Assembly: GCF_016107625.1 (NCBI RefSeq)
Contig: NZ_JABASV010000001.1
Span: forward strand, 186,001-250,000
DNA length: 64,000 nt
Direction of reading: 5' to 3'
From: Vreelandella alkaliphila
Lineage (GTDB): Bacteria > Pseudomonadota > Gammaproteobacteria > Pseudomonadales > Halomonadaceae
Under the pieces are notes generated by a model. It had not been told where the DNA came from, did not search any database, and saw only the letters and a list, made by a program, of their open reading frames with translations. Position numbers and translations under genes: made by a program. How positions within the stretch are numbered: the stretch's first letter is position 1; every line of letters starts with the position of its first letter. Shown here piece after piece: positions 21,218 through 31,450 of the stretch.

Positions 21218-22273
21218 TTAACCCCCCGCTTCAACGCTTGTGGGATGGCCGCTCATCGCGTGATCCTCACTAGCATGCTGATTGGTAACGTGGCCAAACG
21301 CGGCCTGATGATGGGTAGCGCCTGCGCTTTCTAGCTCGCCAGACTCGCCGTGGCTATCGTCAGTATCACTGACATCTTCAATGTGATTAGCATGGTCGCC
21401 ATGACCACCGTGCCCGCTGCCACCGGTATGAAAGCTGGTCAGAATCGACGTATAGAGCGCCGGAGACACCTCAGAGAAGTACTCGACCGGGTGGTATTCA
21501 CTCGGTTTGGCTAAATCGCTATAGCGTTCGGGATAGGACAGGGTTTCATTGGCAGCCCGCACGTTTTCAACCCACGTCTCAAAGTCTTCAGGGGTGGTAA
21601 CGTGAGCATCGAAAGTCATTCCTGAGAAGCCCGCACCGCTGTAATTAGTGGAACGGCCAGGATAAACGCCGACGTCGTCTGCAATTAGATGAACATCGTT
21701 ATCCATACCCGCCATGGCATAAATTTGGCTGCCTAAGCGCGGAATAAAGAACGCATTCATCACCGAGCCAGAACTGACTCGAAAACGCACCGGCGTATCC
21801 ACAGGAAAGGCAAGCTCGTTGACACTGGCAATGCCTTGTTCGGGGTAGATGAACAGCCATTTCCAGTCCAGCGCTACCACTTGAATTTCCATTGCAGCGG
21901 TATCGCTTTCGATGGGCTTATGGGGATCTAAACTATGAGAGGTTTTCCAGGTAAGAAACGCTAAGACAGCGATGATTAAACAGGGCACTGTCCATACCGC
22001 GACTTCAATCGCATTAGAGTGCGCCCAGTCGGGTAGGTATTTAGCAACATTGCGATTGCTGCGCCGATAACGCCAACCAAACAGCAGCGTCATCACTATC
22101 ACCGGAATAACTACAATTAGCATCAGCCCAAATGAGGTCAGTATTAGCGAGCGTTGCTCAACGCCAATCTGCCCTTTGGGATCCAACAATGCAGAACTGC
22201 AGCCCGTTAACAACAGGCACAACATGACGAGCACGAATGTGCCTCGCCTGCGCCAGAGGGTATGTCGTTGCAT
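21218..22273 (-). CDS. cyoA: Cytochrome o ubiquinol oxidase subunit II, with long His-rich tail
   Basis: Lipoprotein subunit II of the bo3 oxidase: a signal peptide with lipobox LLTGC (Cys near residue 25), two membrane helices (about 43-66 and 92-110), then a periplasmic cupredoxin-like domain ([38 protein letters not shown]). As expected for a quinol oxidase it lacks the CuA ligands. Past about residue 281 there is an unusual hydrophilic tail of about 70 residues with 12 His ([11 protein letters not shown] and onward), making the protein 351 residues, longer than the roughly 315 of E. coli. It leads cyoABCDE. An FNR-type box lies about 220 bp upstream. Confidence 0.96.
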   Translation of the reverse strand: MQRHTLWRRRGTFVLVMLCLLLTGCSSALLDPKGQIGVEQRSLILTSFGLMLIVVIPVIVMTLLFGWRYRRSNRNVAKYLPDWAHSNAIEVAVWTVPCLIIAVLAFLTWKTSHSLDPHKPIESDTAAMEIQVVALDWKWLFIYPEQGIASVNELAFPVDTPVRFRVSSGSVMNAFFIPRLGSQIYAMAGMDNDVHLIADDVGVYPGRSTNYSGAGFSGMTFDAHVTTPEDFETWVENVRAANETLSYPERYSDLAKPSEYHPVEYFSEVSPALYTSILTSFHTGGSGHGGHGDHANHIEDVSDTDDSHGESGELESAGATHHQAAFGHVTNQHASEDHAMSGHPTSVEAGG

Positions 22274-22476
22274 GGTGTGATCTCGTCAGAGAGTTGTCCA
22301 AAACAGCGCGCTATTTGACCAGCTGAATAGCCAGCTAAATAGCTCGCTAACTAACACCCCATACTTTTCCCAGAACAGTGAGGTACGTATGCGTTGCTCC
22401 GGGAAAAATATGCGCTACCGAAGGGATTGGCAGCGAGTCATAGCCAGCACACGCCAAGCGCGCATAAACTAAGACT

Positions 22477-22503
22477 AAAGTATTTTCTATTGATCTGGAT
22501 CAA
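22477..22503 (-). promoter_or_regulatory. Perfect FNR/Anr box over the probable cyoABCDE promoter
   Basis: TTGATCTGGATCAA at 22490-22503 matches the FNR/Anr consensus at all ten fixed positions. On the minus strand it is followed by TACTTT (22482-22477), a usable -10. The box centre would then lie near -26, a repressing rather than activating position. The predicted leader is about 200 nt. Repression of the aerobic bo3 oxidase by FNR without oxygen is established in E. coli; its use here is inferred. Confidence 0.75.
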
Positions 22504-22547
22504 TCAGAAAGAGGCGCTTTGCCGCACCCTGAATGCTCAAAAATATG

Positions 22548-23315
22548 TTAAGCGACTGTCACACTGGGTGATGCATGAGGAAGGCAATCTTGTACTTTCG
22601 GTGCATGCTCATCGTCGGTCACGACAATATCGAAATCGGATAACGCGGCAAAATAGGCTGGGCGCACTAAGCCAAATTTACTGGCATCAACAATCAACAG
22701 GCGCTGCATAGCGGTCGCAATGGCAGCCTGTTTTGGCGCCACCTCATGAAAATGGAAACAACTAACCCCACGTTCGCAGTCCACTCCTGCGGCAGAGATC
22801 AGTGCTTTATTAATGCCTAAACGCTCAATCGCAGCACGCATACCATCACTACCAAACGATTGTGACGAGGCATAAAACAGCCCCCCTAGCAGCACTAACC
22901 GCACATTAGGCAACGCGGCCACTGAGTTAGCCACGTTAAGGGCATACGTCACCACAGTGAGCTCGCGGAAATGGCTTAACTGACTAAGTAAAGGAATCAG
23001 TGTTGAACCGCAGTCAATGAATAGCGTATCGCCGTCTTCGATAAAGCTGGCAACTCGCTGACAGAGGCGGTGCTTAATCTGATAATGGCTGGCCTGTTGC
23101 TCAGTCAAGTCATAAACCGGCGTTACACCAGGATAGTTTGCCATGACCAACCGACCGCCCAACAAGCTAATCACCGAAGGCTGCGTAGTAACGTCCCGAC
23201 GGATCGTCATTTCAGAAACACCGCACAGCTCAGCAGCATCGCGCAGATGCAATGTCCCCCCACTGGCAAGCGCTTCTTGCAACATTGCCAAACGCTGAGC
23301 GCTTCGGTCATTCAT
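22548..23315 (-). CDS. deoR: DeoR-family repressor of the nucleoside regulon
   Basis: A 255-residue DeoR-type regulator. It has an N-terminal helix-turn-helix (LRDAAELCGVSEMTIRRDVTT) and a C-terminal sugar-phosphate sensor domain of the GntR/DeoR isomerase-like fold (IEDGDTLFIDCGSTLIPLL, LGGLFYASSQSFGSDG, DASKFGLV). Deoxyribose-5-phosphate is the known inducer of E. coli DeoR. The start is ATG 23315 (MNDRSAQRL), because AAAGGAGAGG lies 6 nt upstream; the frame extends 8 codons further without such a site. It is divergent from tsx, and DeoR-like operators lie at 23494-23530. Confidence 0.92.
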   Translation of the reverse strand: MNDRSAQRLAMLQEALASGGTLHLRDAAELCGVSEMTIRRDVTTQPSVISLLGGRLVMANYPGVTPVYDLTEQQASHYQIKHRLCQRVASFIEDGDTLFIDCGSTLIPLLSQLSHFRELTVVTYALNVANSVAALPNVRLVLLGGLFYASSQSFGSDGMRAAIERLGINKALISAAGVDCERGVSCFHFHEVAPKQAAIATAMQRLLIVDASKFGLVRPAYFAALSDFDIVVTDDEHAPKVQDCLPHASPSVTVA

Positions 23316-23493
23316 GGCAAACCTCTCCTTTAATCCCAAGTTCAGGCGTTATTTGTTATCAGCGGTTAGTGGGTATCCAAGGCCTATGCTGAGCCAGCCC
23401 TCATTATATTTCCACTGTCAGACGCTGCTCTTCGACTATTTGAGAGTCATATCACATATACAAAGCGTTGATGGGGTAATACTTGCAAATCAA

Positions 23494-23530
23494 CGTTAAA
23501 AAAATAACACTCAATGTTATAATTTTAACA
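23494..23530 (+). promoter_or_regulatory. Two DeoR-like operators on the tsx-nupC-deo promoter
   Basis: TGTTATAATTTTAACA (23515-23530) matches the E. coli DeoR operator TGTTAGAATTCTAACA at 14 of 16 positions. A weaker copy, CGTTAAAAAAATAACA (23494-23509), keeps the half-sites. The two start 21 bp apart, two helical turns. The downstream site contains a perfect -10, TATAAT (23518-23523), and the upstream one covers the -35 region, so binding would block polymerase. The tsx ATG follows at 23576. Confidence 0.8.
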
Positions 23531-23575
23531 TCAACGCCAGCCCACACGACTCATAACAACCCTGTTGAGGCTTCC

Positions 23576-24418
23576 ATGACTGCTCAAACCCCTTCTCGCT
23601 CTTCTTTCGTCACGCTTGGCGCTGGCGTTTTACTGGCTAGCTCTGCGCTGGTAACGCCAGCGTTAGCAAACGACACCCCAGCGTCACCAACGACGCCCCT
23701 TTGGTCGTTTGCCAACGTTTCGGTGAACTACTTGGATTGGTCTAACGGTACTGAAGCGCGTACCGCTAGTAACGCAGCAAAAAGCGACTTCACGTTTGTC
23801 GAAATCGAAGGCGGCGTAGGTTACAGCTGGGGCGAATTCTACGGTTTCTTCGATTTCGAGAACCCAACCAACGACCAGTTTGACGAATCAAGCGGTGGTA
23901 AAGACAACTTTCGTACCGCAGGCAAAATCACTTCGCATATTTATTTAGGCGACAGCCCGCTATCGATCTACGCGCACCTGTACGACTTCCGCGATTATGG
24001 TTTCAACGCTCGCGAGCAGGATCAAATTCTCGGCCTTGGCTACCGCACGACGTTCGACAACGGCCTATGGTTCAAACCGTTTATTGGCGCAGCACGTGTA
24101 CAGAGCGACGGCTACACTGGCATGAACGGCTTTATGGCGGGTTGGGTAGCAGGTTATGACTTCTCAGCACTCAACCAGAACTTCAGTTTCACTAACTGGC
24201 ATGAACAAACCTTTGGCCGTGACGACGAGTACCTGGAACAAAACTACGTGGGCGGTAAAGCGGGCAGCGTGGGCACCAACGGCGCGCTTAGCTTGTGGTG
24301 GCATCCTTCTGAGCTGATTACCACCGGCGTGCAGTATCGCTACTCAGATAATAAGCTGGGTACCCCGGACGCTTACCAAAATGCGATGATTTACTCAGTA
24401 AAATTAAACTTACTGTAA
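23576..24418 (+). CDS. tsx: Tsx-like nucleoside-specific outer-membrane channel
   Basis: A 280-residue outer-membrane barrel of the Tsx/OmpK family, a nucleoside-specific channel. A signal peptide ends at ALVTPALA. The mature part begins WSFANVSVNYLDWSNGTE and shows many amphipathic strands (VEGGVGYSWGEFYGFFDFENP-like pattern, LSIYAHLYDFRDYGF, LGLGYRTTF). It ends in YSVKLNLL. I chose ATG 23576 (MTAQTPSRSS) after a GAGG site, since it gives a proper signal peptide. It heads the deo cluster just downstream of the DeoR operators. Confidence 0.9.
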   Translation: MTAQTPSRSSFVTLGAGVLLASSALVTPALANDTPASPTTPLWSFANVSVNYLDWSNGTEARTASNAAKSDFTFVEIEGGVGYSWGEFYGFFDFENPTNDQFDESSGGKDNFRTAGKITSHIYLGDSPLSIYAHLYDFRDYGFNAREQDQILGLGYRTTFDNGLWFKPFIGAARVQSDGYTGMNGFMAGWVAGYDFSALNQNFSFTNWHEQTFGRDDEYLEQNYVGGKAGSVGTNGALSLWWHPSELITTGVQYRYSDNKLGTPDAYQNAMIYSVKLNLL

Positions 24419-24451
24419 TCGCTTCACTTCACACGCTCGGAAGGTACCCAC

Positions 24452-25735
24452 ATGACTCTCATCATGAGCTTGGTAGGCATGGTTACGCTGGTAACCATCG
24501 CACTTATCTTCTCTTACGACCGTAAATCAATTCGGCTGCGCACCGTGCTTGGCGCGTTTGCCATCCAGGCGGGTATTGGTGCATTTGTACTTTATGTGCC
24601 CTTTGGCCAAGCAGTCCTGCAAGCCATTTCGTCCGGCGTTAGCCAAGTACTGGTCTACGCCAATGACGGCATTGGCTTTCTGTTTGGCGGCTTAGCCGAT
24701 GTCGATAACGTCGGCTTTGTTTTTGCCATAAAAGTACTGCCAGTGATTATCTTTTTTTCGTCACTCATCGCGGTACTTTACTACATAGGCATTATGCAGT
24801 GGGTCATTCGGATTTTAGGCGGCGCGCTGCAAAAAGCACTCGGCACTTCTCGCACCGAATCGCTTTCTGCCACGGCAAATATCTTTGTTGGCCAAACCGA
24901 AGCGCCGCTGGTGGTACGTCCGTTTATCGCTCGCATGACGCCTTCTCAGCTATTTGCAGTGATGTGCGGTGGCCTGGCATCGGTGGCTGGTTCGGTACTG
25001 GCGGGCTACGCCGCCTTGGGTATTCCGATGGAATACTTGGTCGCCGCTTCCTTTATGGCGGCACCGGGTGGCCTGCTGTTTGCCAAGCTGATCATGCCTG
25101 AAACCCAAGACGCAACCGATAGCGACAGCGTTTCTAAAGTAGAAGAAGAGCTTAAAGAGCAGGAAGACAAACCCGCCAACGTATTGGATGCAGCAGCAGC
25201 GGGCGCTACGTCAGGCATGAAACTTGCCGCCAACGTCGGTGCCATGCTGCTCGCGTTTATTGCACTTATTGCCCTGATTAACGGTATTCTAGGCGGCATT
25301 GGCGGTTGGTTTGGCTTTGAATCGCTCAGCCTTGAACTGATTCTCGGCTGGCTATTTTCACCGCTTGCCTTCTTACTTGGCGTCCCTTGGGAAGAAGCCA
25401 CCCTGGCGGGTTCGTTTATCGGTCAAAAACTGGTGGTGAATGAGTTTGTAGCCTTTATCAACTTGGCTCCCTACATTGATGGGGAACAGGTGGTGGCCGC
25501 CACGGGTCAAATGATGACTCCACACACCATGGCGATTCTTTCCTTTGCGTTATGTGGCTTTGCCAACCTGTCATCCATTGCTATTTTGCTAGGCGGCTTA
25601 GGCAGCATTGCCCCTACACGCCGTAAAGAGATTGCCCGCTTTGGCGTGAAGGCCGTATTGGCCGGTACACTCTCTAACCTAATGTCGGCCTCAATTGCAG
25701 GCTTCTTTATTGCGTTGAGTAGCGCCACGGCTTAA
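24452..25735 (+). CDS. nupC: NupC-type concentrative nucleoside transporter
   Basis: A 427-residue inner-membrane nucleoside:cation symporter of the CNT family. Signatures are [17 protein letters not shown] (nucleoside-binding hairpin), [30 protein letters not shown] and [25 protein letters not shown] charged loop (about 220-250, [10 protein letters not shown]) precedes the core. It lies 33 bp after tsx and ahead of deoC, so one transcript can supply both outer and inner membrane uptake. Confidence 0.96.
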   Translation: MTLIMSLVGMVTLVTIALIFSYDRKSIRLRTVLGAFAIQAGIGAFVLYVPFGQAVLQAISSGVSQVLVYANDGIGFLFGGLADVDNVGFVFAIKVLPVIIFFSSLIAVLYYIGIMQWVIRILGGALQKALGTSRTESLSATANIFVGQTEAPLVVRPFIARMTPSQLFAVMCGGLASVAGSVLAGYAALGIPMEYLVAASFMAAPGGLLFAKLIMPETQDATDSDSVSKVEEELKEQEDKPANVLDAAAAGATSGMKLAANVGAMLLAFIALIALINGILGGIGGWFGFESLSLELILGWLFSPLAFLLGVPWEEATLAGSFIGQKLVVNEFVAFINLAPYIDGEQVVAATGQMMTPHTMAILSFALCGFANLSSIAILLGGLGSIAPTRRKEIARFGVKAVLAGTLSNLMSASIAGFFIALSSATA

Positions 25736-25818
25736 CGCAGCGAGCACGACACTTTGCAACGGGCGCTGCTGTTTTCACGCAGGGTCCGTTTTGTCTTTTA
25801 TTAATTTACGAGAATTCC

Positions 25819-26637
25819 ATGACTGCGACTGCCTCCTCTCAGCACACTCAAGCCCAACTTACCCAAGCTGCCCGTCAAGCACTCACCCTCATGGATCTAA
25901 CGAGCCTGAACGACAGCGACACCGATAGCACGATTGAAGCGCTCTGCCAGCAACTTAAAACACCCTTTGGCAACCCAGCAGCGGTATGCGTTTATCCGCA
26001 ATTTGTGGTTACCGCGCAGCGGGCACTAACCGCTCACAAGCTCAATGACCACGTTAAAATTGCCACGGTTACCAACTTCCCAGATGGTGGTGACGACATC
26101 ATGGGCGCTGCCCGTGAAACCCGCGACGCTGTCGCTTCCGGTGCCGATGAAGTCGATGTGGTCTTCCCCTACCGCGCATTGATGGCAGGCGATGAAGCAA
26201 TCGGCCTAGAGCTGGTCGAAATGTGTAAAGCCGCCTGCGCTGGTCAAGCACGCTTAAAAGTCATCATTGAATCGGGCGAACTCAAAGATCCCGCGCTTAT
26301 CAAGCGTGCCAGTGAACTGGCGATTGAAGGCGGCGCTGACTTTATTAAAACATCGACAGGCAAGGTCGACACAAACGCCACCCTGGAAGCCGCTGAGATC
26401 ATGCTCAACGCGATTAAAGCCAGCGGTGAAGATGTCGGGTTTAAAGCCGCCGGTGGCGTGCGCACCACTGAAGAAGCCGCCGAGTATCTAGCACTTGCTA
26501 CGAACATTATGGGCGCGCAGTGGGTAACGCCTGAGCACTTCCGGTTTGGTGCCTCCAGCCTGCTGGGTAATTTATTGAATACGCTAAGCGGCGCCCCACA
26601 AACCGCCCCGCTCGCCACGACTAACGGAGGCTACTAA
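25819..26637 (+). CDS. deoC: Deoxyribose-phosphate aldolase
   Basis: Class I aldolase splitting 2-deoxyribose-5-phosphate into glyceraldehyde-3-phosphate and acetaldehyde. The 272 residues form a TIM barrel: [43 protein letters not shown], and the Schiff-base lysine in [16 protein letters not shown]. The second conserved Lys is in [11 protein letters not shown]. The stop codon abuts the deoA ATG directly. An 83-bp gap to nupC is the loosest joint in the front half of the cluster. Confidence 0.98.
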   Translation: MTATASSQHTQAQLTQAARQALTLMDLTSLNDSDTDSTIEALCQQLKTPFGNPAAVCVYPQFVVTAQRALTAHKLNDHVKIATVTNFPDGGDDIMGAARETRDAVASGADEVDVVFPYRALMAGDEAIGLELVEMCKAACAGQARLKVIIESGELKDPALIKRASELAIEGGADFIKTSTGKVDTNATLEAAEIMLNAIKASGEDVGFKAAGGVRTTEEAAEYLALATNIMGAQWVTPEHFRFGASSLLGNLLNTLSGAPQTAPLATTNGGY

Positions 26638-27990
26638 ATGTCATCTACCGCTTCTCATCACGCTCTCCTGCCCCAGGAACTGATTCGCCTGAAGCGCGAT
26701 AGTCAGCCGCTACCCGCGGAAGAGATCAAAGCCTTCGTGCAGGGCATTGCCGATGATCGCATCAGCGACGCCCAGATTGGCGCCTTCACCATGGCGGTGT
26801 TCTTAAACGGCATGAGCCGTGAAGAAGTCGTCGCCCTGACAACGGCTACCCGCGACTCGGGCCATGTCATGCAGTGGGACTCCCTCAACCTGCCCGGCCC
26901 AATTGTCGATAAACACTCTACCGGCGGCGTTGGTGATTTAGTGTCGTTGGTGCTCGGCCCCTGGGTTGCCGCTTGCGGCGCCTTTGTGCCGATGATTTCC
27001 GGCCGTGGCCTTGGCCACACCGGCGGCACACTGGACAAGCTGGAGTCGATCCCCGGTTACGATCCCTACCCAGCGCCGGAACGCTTTAGCAGTGTGGTGA
27101 AATCCACCGGTGTAGCGATTATCGGCCAAACTGGCAATCTGGCCCCCGCCGATAAACGCATTTACGGCGTGCGTGATGTGACCGCCACCGTGGAGTCTAT
27201 TCCACTGATTACCGCCTCTATTCTGGGTAAAAAACTGGCCTCTGGTTTAGATGCCTTAGTGATGGACGTTAAGGTTGGCAGCGGCGCCTTTATGCCAACG
27301 CCGGAAAAGTCCCGTGAGCTAGCCAAAAGCATCGCCAACGTGGCAACCCAAGCCGGCACGCCGACCACTGCTCTGCTCACCGACATGAGCCAGCCGTTGG
27401 CCCCTTGCGCAGGTAATGCAGTCGAAATTGTCGAGACCCTAGCCCTGCTACGCGGCGAACGTGCCAACAGTCGCGTTATGCAGGTCACCCGCGAACTGGC
27501 TGTGGAAATGCTGATCGCTGGCAAACTGGTCAACAACCGTGAAGAAGCCCTAACTAAGCTGGAAAAAGCGCTCACCTCGGGTGCGGCAGCCGAAGTCTTC
27601 GCCCGGATGGTGCGCGAGCTGGGCGGTCCCGCCGACTTTATGGAACGCTCGGATAGCTACTTGGCCACCGCACCGGTCATTCAGCCGGTATACCCCGAGC
27701 AGAGTGGCATCGTACAGCGCATCGACACCCGTGCCGTCGGTATGAGCGTGGTCGAGCTGGGTGGTGGCCGCCTGCGCAACGATGCTAGCGTCGATCACAG
27801 CGTTGGTTTTAGCGATATTGTCGAGATTGGTGACCGAGTCGATAGCCAGCGTCCGTTAGCCATCGTTCACGCCCGCAGTGAAGATGCGGCCAAGCGTGCC
27901 GCTGCTCAGTTGCGTGCCGCCATGACGCTTAGCGAAGAGCCTGCCGCAGCGGACACACTGCTTCAAGACACCTTCCGAGGAGAAGCCTAA
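26638..27990 (+). CDS. deoA: Thymidine phosphorylase
   Basis: Phosphorolyses thymidine/deoxyuridine to the base and 2-deoxyribose-1-phosphate. The 450 residues have an alpha domain with [17 protein letters not shown], the phosphate-binding KHSTGGVGD, the family signature [20 protein letters not shown], and the [19 protein letters not shown] catalytic segment ([20 protein letters not shown]). It is joined directly to deoC (0 bp) and overlaps deoB by 1 bp. Confidence 0.98.
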   Translation: MSSTASHHALLPQELIRLKRDSQPLPAEEIKAFVQGIADDRISDAQIGAFTMAVFLNGMSREEVVALTTATRDSGHVMQWDSLNLPGPIVDKHSTGGVGDLVSLVLGPWVAACGAFVPMISGRGLGHTGGTLDKLESIPGYDPYPAPERFSSVVKSTGVAIIGQTGNLAPADKRIYGVRDVTATVESIPLITASILGKKLASGLDALVMDVKVGSGAFMPTPEKSRELAKSIANVATQAGTPTTALLTDMSQPLAPCAGNAVEIVETLALLRGERANSRVMQVTRELAVEMLIAGKLVNNREEALTKLEKALTSGAAAEVFARMVRELGGPADFMERSDSYLATAPVIQPVYPEQSGIVQRIDTRAVGMSVVELGGGRLRNDASVDHSVGFSDIVEIGDRVDSQRPLAIVHARSEDAAKRAAAQLRAAMTLSEEPAAADTLLQDTFRGEA

Positions 27991-29234
27991 TGCGTCGTGC
28001 GATTGTATTAGTCCTTGATTCGTTTGGGATCGGTAGCGCCCCCGATGCTGACAAATTCGGCGACCAGGGTGCTGACACCCTGGGCCACATCGCTGCCGCC
28101 TGCGCCCGCGGTGATGCTGATACCGCTGAGCGCTCAGGCCCCCTAAAACTGCCCAACATGGCGGCGCTAGGCCTGTTCCACGCCCACCGCGACGCAACGG
28201 GAAGCGTCGCCGAAGGCGTTAACTTGCCAGCTCAATTAACAGGTGCGTACGCCCACGCCAAAGAGATCTCCAGTGGCAAGGACACTCCCTCCGGCCACTG
28301 GGAAATTGCTGGCGTACCGGTGCGTTTTGACTGGGGTTATTTTCTTGATAAAACCAACAGTTTCCCCCTTGAACTGCTCGACGCCATCGTGCAAGAAGCC
28401 GGCCTCACTGGGGTGATTGGCAACTGCCACGCTTCGGGCACCGAGATCATCGCCCGCCTGGGTGAAGAGCACATAGCCACCGGCAAGCCAATTGTGTATA
28501 CCTCGGCAGATTCGGTGTTTCAGATTGCCGCCCACGAGGAGCACTTTGGCTTAGAGCGTCTCTACGCGCTGTGCGAAACCGTGCGCGAGCTTCTCGAGCC
28601 CTACAACATTGGCCGTGTGATTGCCCGCCCGTTTAACGGCGATGACAGCGCCAGTTTTGCCCGCACCGGCAACCGCCGCGACTACAGCGTTGAGCCACCC
28701 AGCCCCACCGTATTGCAGAAACTGGCCGATGCAGGTGGCGAAGTGGTCTCGATTGGCAAGATTGCAGATATTTACGCGCATTGCGGCATTACCCATAAGG
28801 TCAAAGCCAGCGGCCACGACGCCCTGATGGAAGCCACGCTCGCCGAAGTAGCCCGCACCACGAAAGAAACCAGCGACCGCCCAACCATGATCATGACCAA
28901 CTTTGTTGATTTTGATTCGGTTTACGGCCACCGCCGTGACGTGCCGGGCTACGCCGCCGCGCTTGAGCATTTCGATGCTCGCCTGCCGGAACTGCTTGCC
29001 GCACTGAACGATGATGACCTGTTACTGCTCACCGCCGACCACGGTTGCGACCCCAGCTGGGAAGGCACCGAACACACCCGCGAATATGTGCCAGTGATGG
29101 TGCATGGCGCAGGGTTTGCCCCCGGCCCGCTAGGCGAGCGCGACACTTTTGCCGATATCGGCCAGACATTAGCCGCCTTCTTCGCCGTTGAAGCGATGGA
29201 AGACGGCAAGAGCTTTTTGCCCAACGCTGCCTGA
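27990..29234 (+). CDS. deoB: Phosphopentomutase
   Basis: Converts (deoxy)ribose-1-phosphate to the 5-phosphate; a manganese metalloenzyme of the alkaline-phosphatase superfamily. The 414 residues include the N-terminal metal/nucleophile region [41 protein letters not shown] and [20 protein letters not shown]. Its ATG overlaps the deoA stop (TAATG). It supplies DeoC, linking phosphorylases to central carbon. Confidence 0.98.
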   Translation: MRRAIVLVLDSFGIGSAPDADKFGDQGADTLGHIAAACARGDADTAERSGPLKLPNMAALGLFHAHRDATGSVAEGVNLPAQLTGAYAHAKEISSGKDTPSGHWEIAGVPVRFDWGYFLDKTNSFPLELLDAIVQEAGLTGVIGNCHASGTEIIARLGEEHIATGKPIVYTSADSVFQIAAHEEHFGLERLYALCETVRELLEPYNIGRVIARPFNGDDSASFARTGNRRDYSVEPPSPTVLQKLADAGGEVVSIGKIADIYAHCGITHKVKASGHDALMEATLAEVARTTKETSDRPTMIMTNFVDFDSVYGHRRDVPGYAAALEHFDARLPELLAALNDDDLLLLTADHGCDPSWEGTEHTREYVPVMVHGAGFAPGPLGERDTFADIGQTLAAFFAVEAMEDGKSFLPNAA

Positions 29235-29288
29235 ACCGCAGCGTTGAGCAAATTAATCTGATTAAAAAACGATCAATAGGAGCGTTTT

Positions 29289-30014
29289 ATGGCAACACCA
29301 CATATCAATGCTGAAATGGGCGATTTCGCGGATACCGTTCTGATGCCCGGCGACCCACTGCGCGCCAAGTACATCGCCGATACCTACCTGGAAAATGTTC
29401 GCCAGGTCAACGATGTACGCAGCATGTTCGGCTACACCGGCACTTACAAGGGCCGCGAAATTTCGGTCATGGGCCACGGCATGGGCATTCCGTCGGTGTC
29501 TATTTATGCCAAAGAGCTGATTACCGACTACGGCGTTAAGTCGATTATTCGTGTAGGTTCCTGCGGCGCGGTGCGCGACGACGTCAACGTACGTGACGTG
29601 GTTATTGGCATGGGTGCCTGCACAGATTCCAAAGTGAACCGCATGCGCTTTAATGACCACGACTTCTCGGCCATCGCTGACTTTGAGCTTACAAGCCACG
29701 CCGTTGCTGCCGCCAAGGCGCAGAATGTGCCAGTAAAAGTCGGCAATATTTTCTCAGCGGATCTGTTCTACAACCCGCAGACCGACATGGCTGAACTGCT
29801 CAAGCGCTACGGCATCGTGGGTGTGGAAATGGAAGCGGCAGGCCTTTACGGCGTGGCAGCAGAGTTTGGTGCTCGCGCACTAACCATCTGCACGGTGTCC
29901 GACCATATCCTGAAAGGCGAGTCGCTCTCCAGCGCCGACCGTCAGACCACCTTCAACGACATGATGACGATTGCGCTAGACACCGTATTGCGTGACGACG
30001 CTGCTAAGGCCTAA
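29289..30014 (+). CDS. deoD: Purine-nucleoside phosphorylase (DeoD type)
   Basis: Hexameric PNP of 241 residues that phosphorolyses purine (deoxy)nucleosides. It opens [20 protein letters not shown] and shows the ribose/phosphate-binding [23 protein letters not shown], the [13 protein letters not shown] site and the catalytic Asp in [11 protein letters not shown]. It lies 54 bp after deoB, with a GAGCG ribosome site. Confidence 0.98.
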   Translation: MATPHINAEMGDFADTVLMPGDPLRAKYIADTYLENVRQVNDVRSMFGYTGTYKGREISVMGHGMGIPSVSIYAKELITDYGVKSIIRVGSCGAVRDDVNVRDVVIGMGACTDSKVNRMRFNDHDFSAIADFELTSHAVAAAKAQNVPVKVGNIFSADLFYNPQTDMAELLKRYGIVGVEMEAAGLYGVAAEFGARALTICTVSDHILKGESLSSADRQTTFNDMMTIALDTVLRDDAAKA

Positions 30015-30037
30015 TAGCCATTGATGAGGATAACGCC

Positions 30038-30445
30038 ATGAGCCAAGCGGATCAGGCACTGGTTGACACGCTGCTGACCACTTTGGGCAACGCTTATGCG
30101 CCCTACTCCAACCACCCAGTCGCCGCGGTGATGGAGTGCCCGGATGGCCAGCAGTTTGCAGGCGCTAACGTAGAAGTGGCGCACTACAAAGGGCTGTGCG
30201 CGGAAGCCTCAGCGATTTCCGCCATGATCACCGCTGGCCAGCGTGAGCTTGCCAAGGTGTACGTGATGGGACCAGGCGAGCACCTGTGCACACCCTGTGG
30301 CGACTGCCGCCAGCGCATCCGTGAATTCGCCACCCCAGAAACGCAAATCATGGTGCTTTCTCACCAGGGCGGCGTGCTGAAAACCTACACTATGGAAACA
30401 CTACTGCCCGATGCCTTCGGCCCCGAGCAACTGCCACCGCGCTAA
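30038..30445 (+). CDS. cdd: Cytidine deaminase (tetrameric type)
   Basis: A 135-residue zinc hydrolase deaminating cytidine/deoxycytidine to (deoxy)uridine, feeding the phosphorylases. The zinc and catalytic motifs are CAEASAI (Cys and Glu) and PCGDCRQ (two Cys). The short length indicates the homotetrameric rather than E. coli dimeric form. It is the last gene of the deo cluster, and its stop codon is only 4 bp from the stop of the convergent lacI-type gene. Confidence 0.97.
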   Translation: MSQADQALVDTLLTTLGNAYAPYSNHPVAAVMECPDGQQFAGANVEVAHYKGLCAEASAISAMITAGQRELAKVYVMGPGEHLCTPCGDCRQRIREFATPETQIMVLSHQGGVLKTYTMETLLPDAFGPEQLPPR

Positions 30446-30449
30446 GTGT

Positions 30450-31442
30450 TCAGGCTGTTTCCCGCAGTACCAGCGTCACCGGCAGCGATACATGCCGGGG
30501 CGCTTTGTTTGCTAGCGCTTCGCCCAACAGCTCCACACTCATTGCCGCAATCGCTGCAATATCTTGGCGAATGGTGGTTAACCCAGTGGCAAGGGTTGGC
30601 AGGTCATCAAAGCCGGTCACTGCGACTTGGTGAGGCACGTCGACTCCCCTGTCTTCTAGCGCAGCGACGCAGCCCAGCGCCAGCTCGTCGGTGGCGCATA
30701 CTAGCGCATCAAATGGCAGCGTTTGGCCAGTTGTGATCTGCGCCAACGCGCGATTTAAATAACGATAGCTGGTCAGTGAGTCTGAGCTGAATCGATGTGG
30801 CAGGCTAATTAGTTGCTCACAGAGTCCAGCCTCATCAAGCGCCCGTCGGTACCCCTCTAAACGGCTGTGAGGACGCGGTATTTCCAACTCACCGCCAACA
30901 AAGGCGAGCTGTCGACGCCCTTGCGCGATGAGGTGGTGCGTCATTTCATAAAACCCTTGAGCATCATCCGGTGCGACCGAAAAACCTCGCCCTGGGTTGC
31001 CAATGCGCACAAAAGGCACGCCAGCGCCTTCTAGCAAGGTAGGGCGCGCATCCTCAGAGGTTTCCCCCAGTAGAATAGCCGCGCCCGCCCGTTCTGGAAG
31101 CTCGGCAGTTTGATCGTGGTGGAAAAAGATCGGCACCATGCCCTGCTGGTGCAGTGCCACAGTTAAGTGCTGATACAGCAAAATATAGTAGGGACGCAGC
31201 TCTATATCCTGGCGTCCCAGGGAAATTCCTACCACTGCGGCCTTGCCACTAATCAGTTGCCTGGCCGCTGCGCTGGGCTGGTACGCTACCTCGCGGCTGA
31301 TGGTAAGAATTTTTTCCCGCAACGCGTCGCTTAGCCCTGGCTTACCATTAAGTGCCCGACTGACCGAAGCAATGGATACATCGGCCCGCCGGGCTATTTC
31401 GCGTATGGTCGCCGTTTGAGCGCTCTGTTTGGTCTGTTTCAT
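30450..31442 (-). CDS. LacI/GalR-family repressor of the thu cluster
   Basis: A 330-residue LacI-type regulator. It has an N-terminal helix-turn-helix plus hinge (TIREIARRADVSIASVSRALNGKPG; YQPSAAARQL) and a periplasmic-binding-like sensor domain (AAVVGISLGR; FDALVCATDELALGCVAALEDRG; VTGFDDLPTLATGLTTI). It is the last gene after thuA-thuB-binding protein. The perfect GTAAACGTTTAC palindromes upstream of thuA are of LacI type and are its most likely targets. A hairpin (31451-31500) lies immediately before its start. Confidence 0.92.
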   Translation of the reverse strand: MKQTKQSAQTATIREIARRADVSIASVSRALNGKPGLSDALREKILTISREVAYQPSAAARQLISGKAAVVGISLGRQDIELRPYYILLYQHLTVALHQQGMVPIFFHHDQTAELPERAGAAILLGETSEDARPTLLEGAGVPFVRIGNPGRGFSVAPDDAQGFYEMTHHLIAQGRRQLAFVGGELEIPRPHSRLEGYRRALDEAGLCEQLISLPHRFSSDSLTSYRYLNRALAQITTGQTLPFDALVCATDELALGCVAALEDRGVDVPHQVAVTGFDDLPTLATGLTTIRQDIAAIAAMSVELLGEALANKAPRHVSLPVTLVLRETA

Positions 31443-31450
31443 GCCATGCC

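Noticed and set aside
22394-22711. 105-codon plus-strand frame between cyoA and deoR
   Set aside because: It runs antisense into deoR, has no ribosome site and covers the FNR-type box and cyo promoter.
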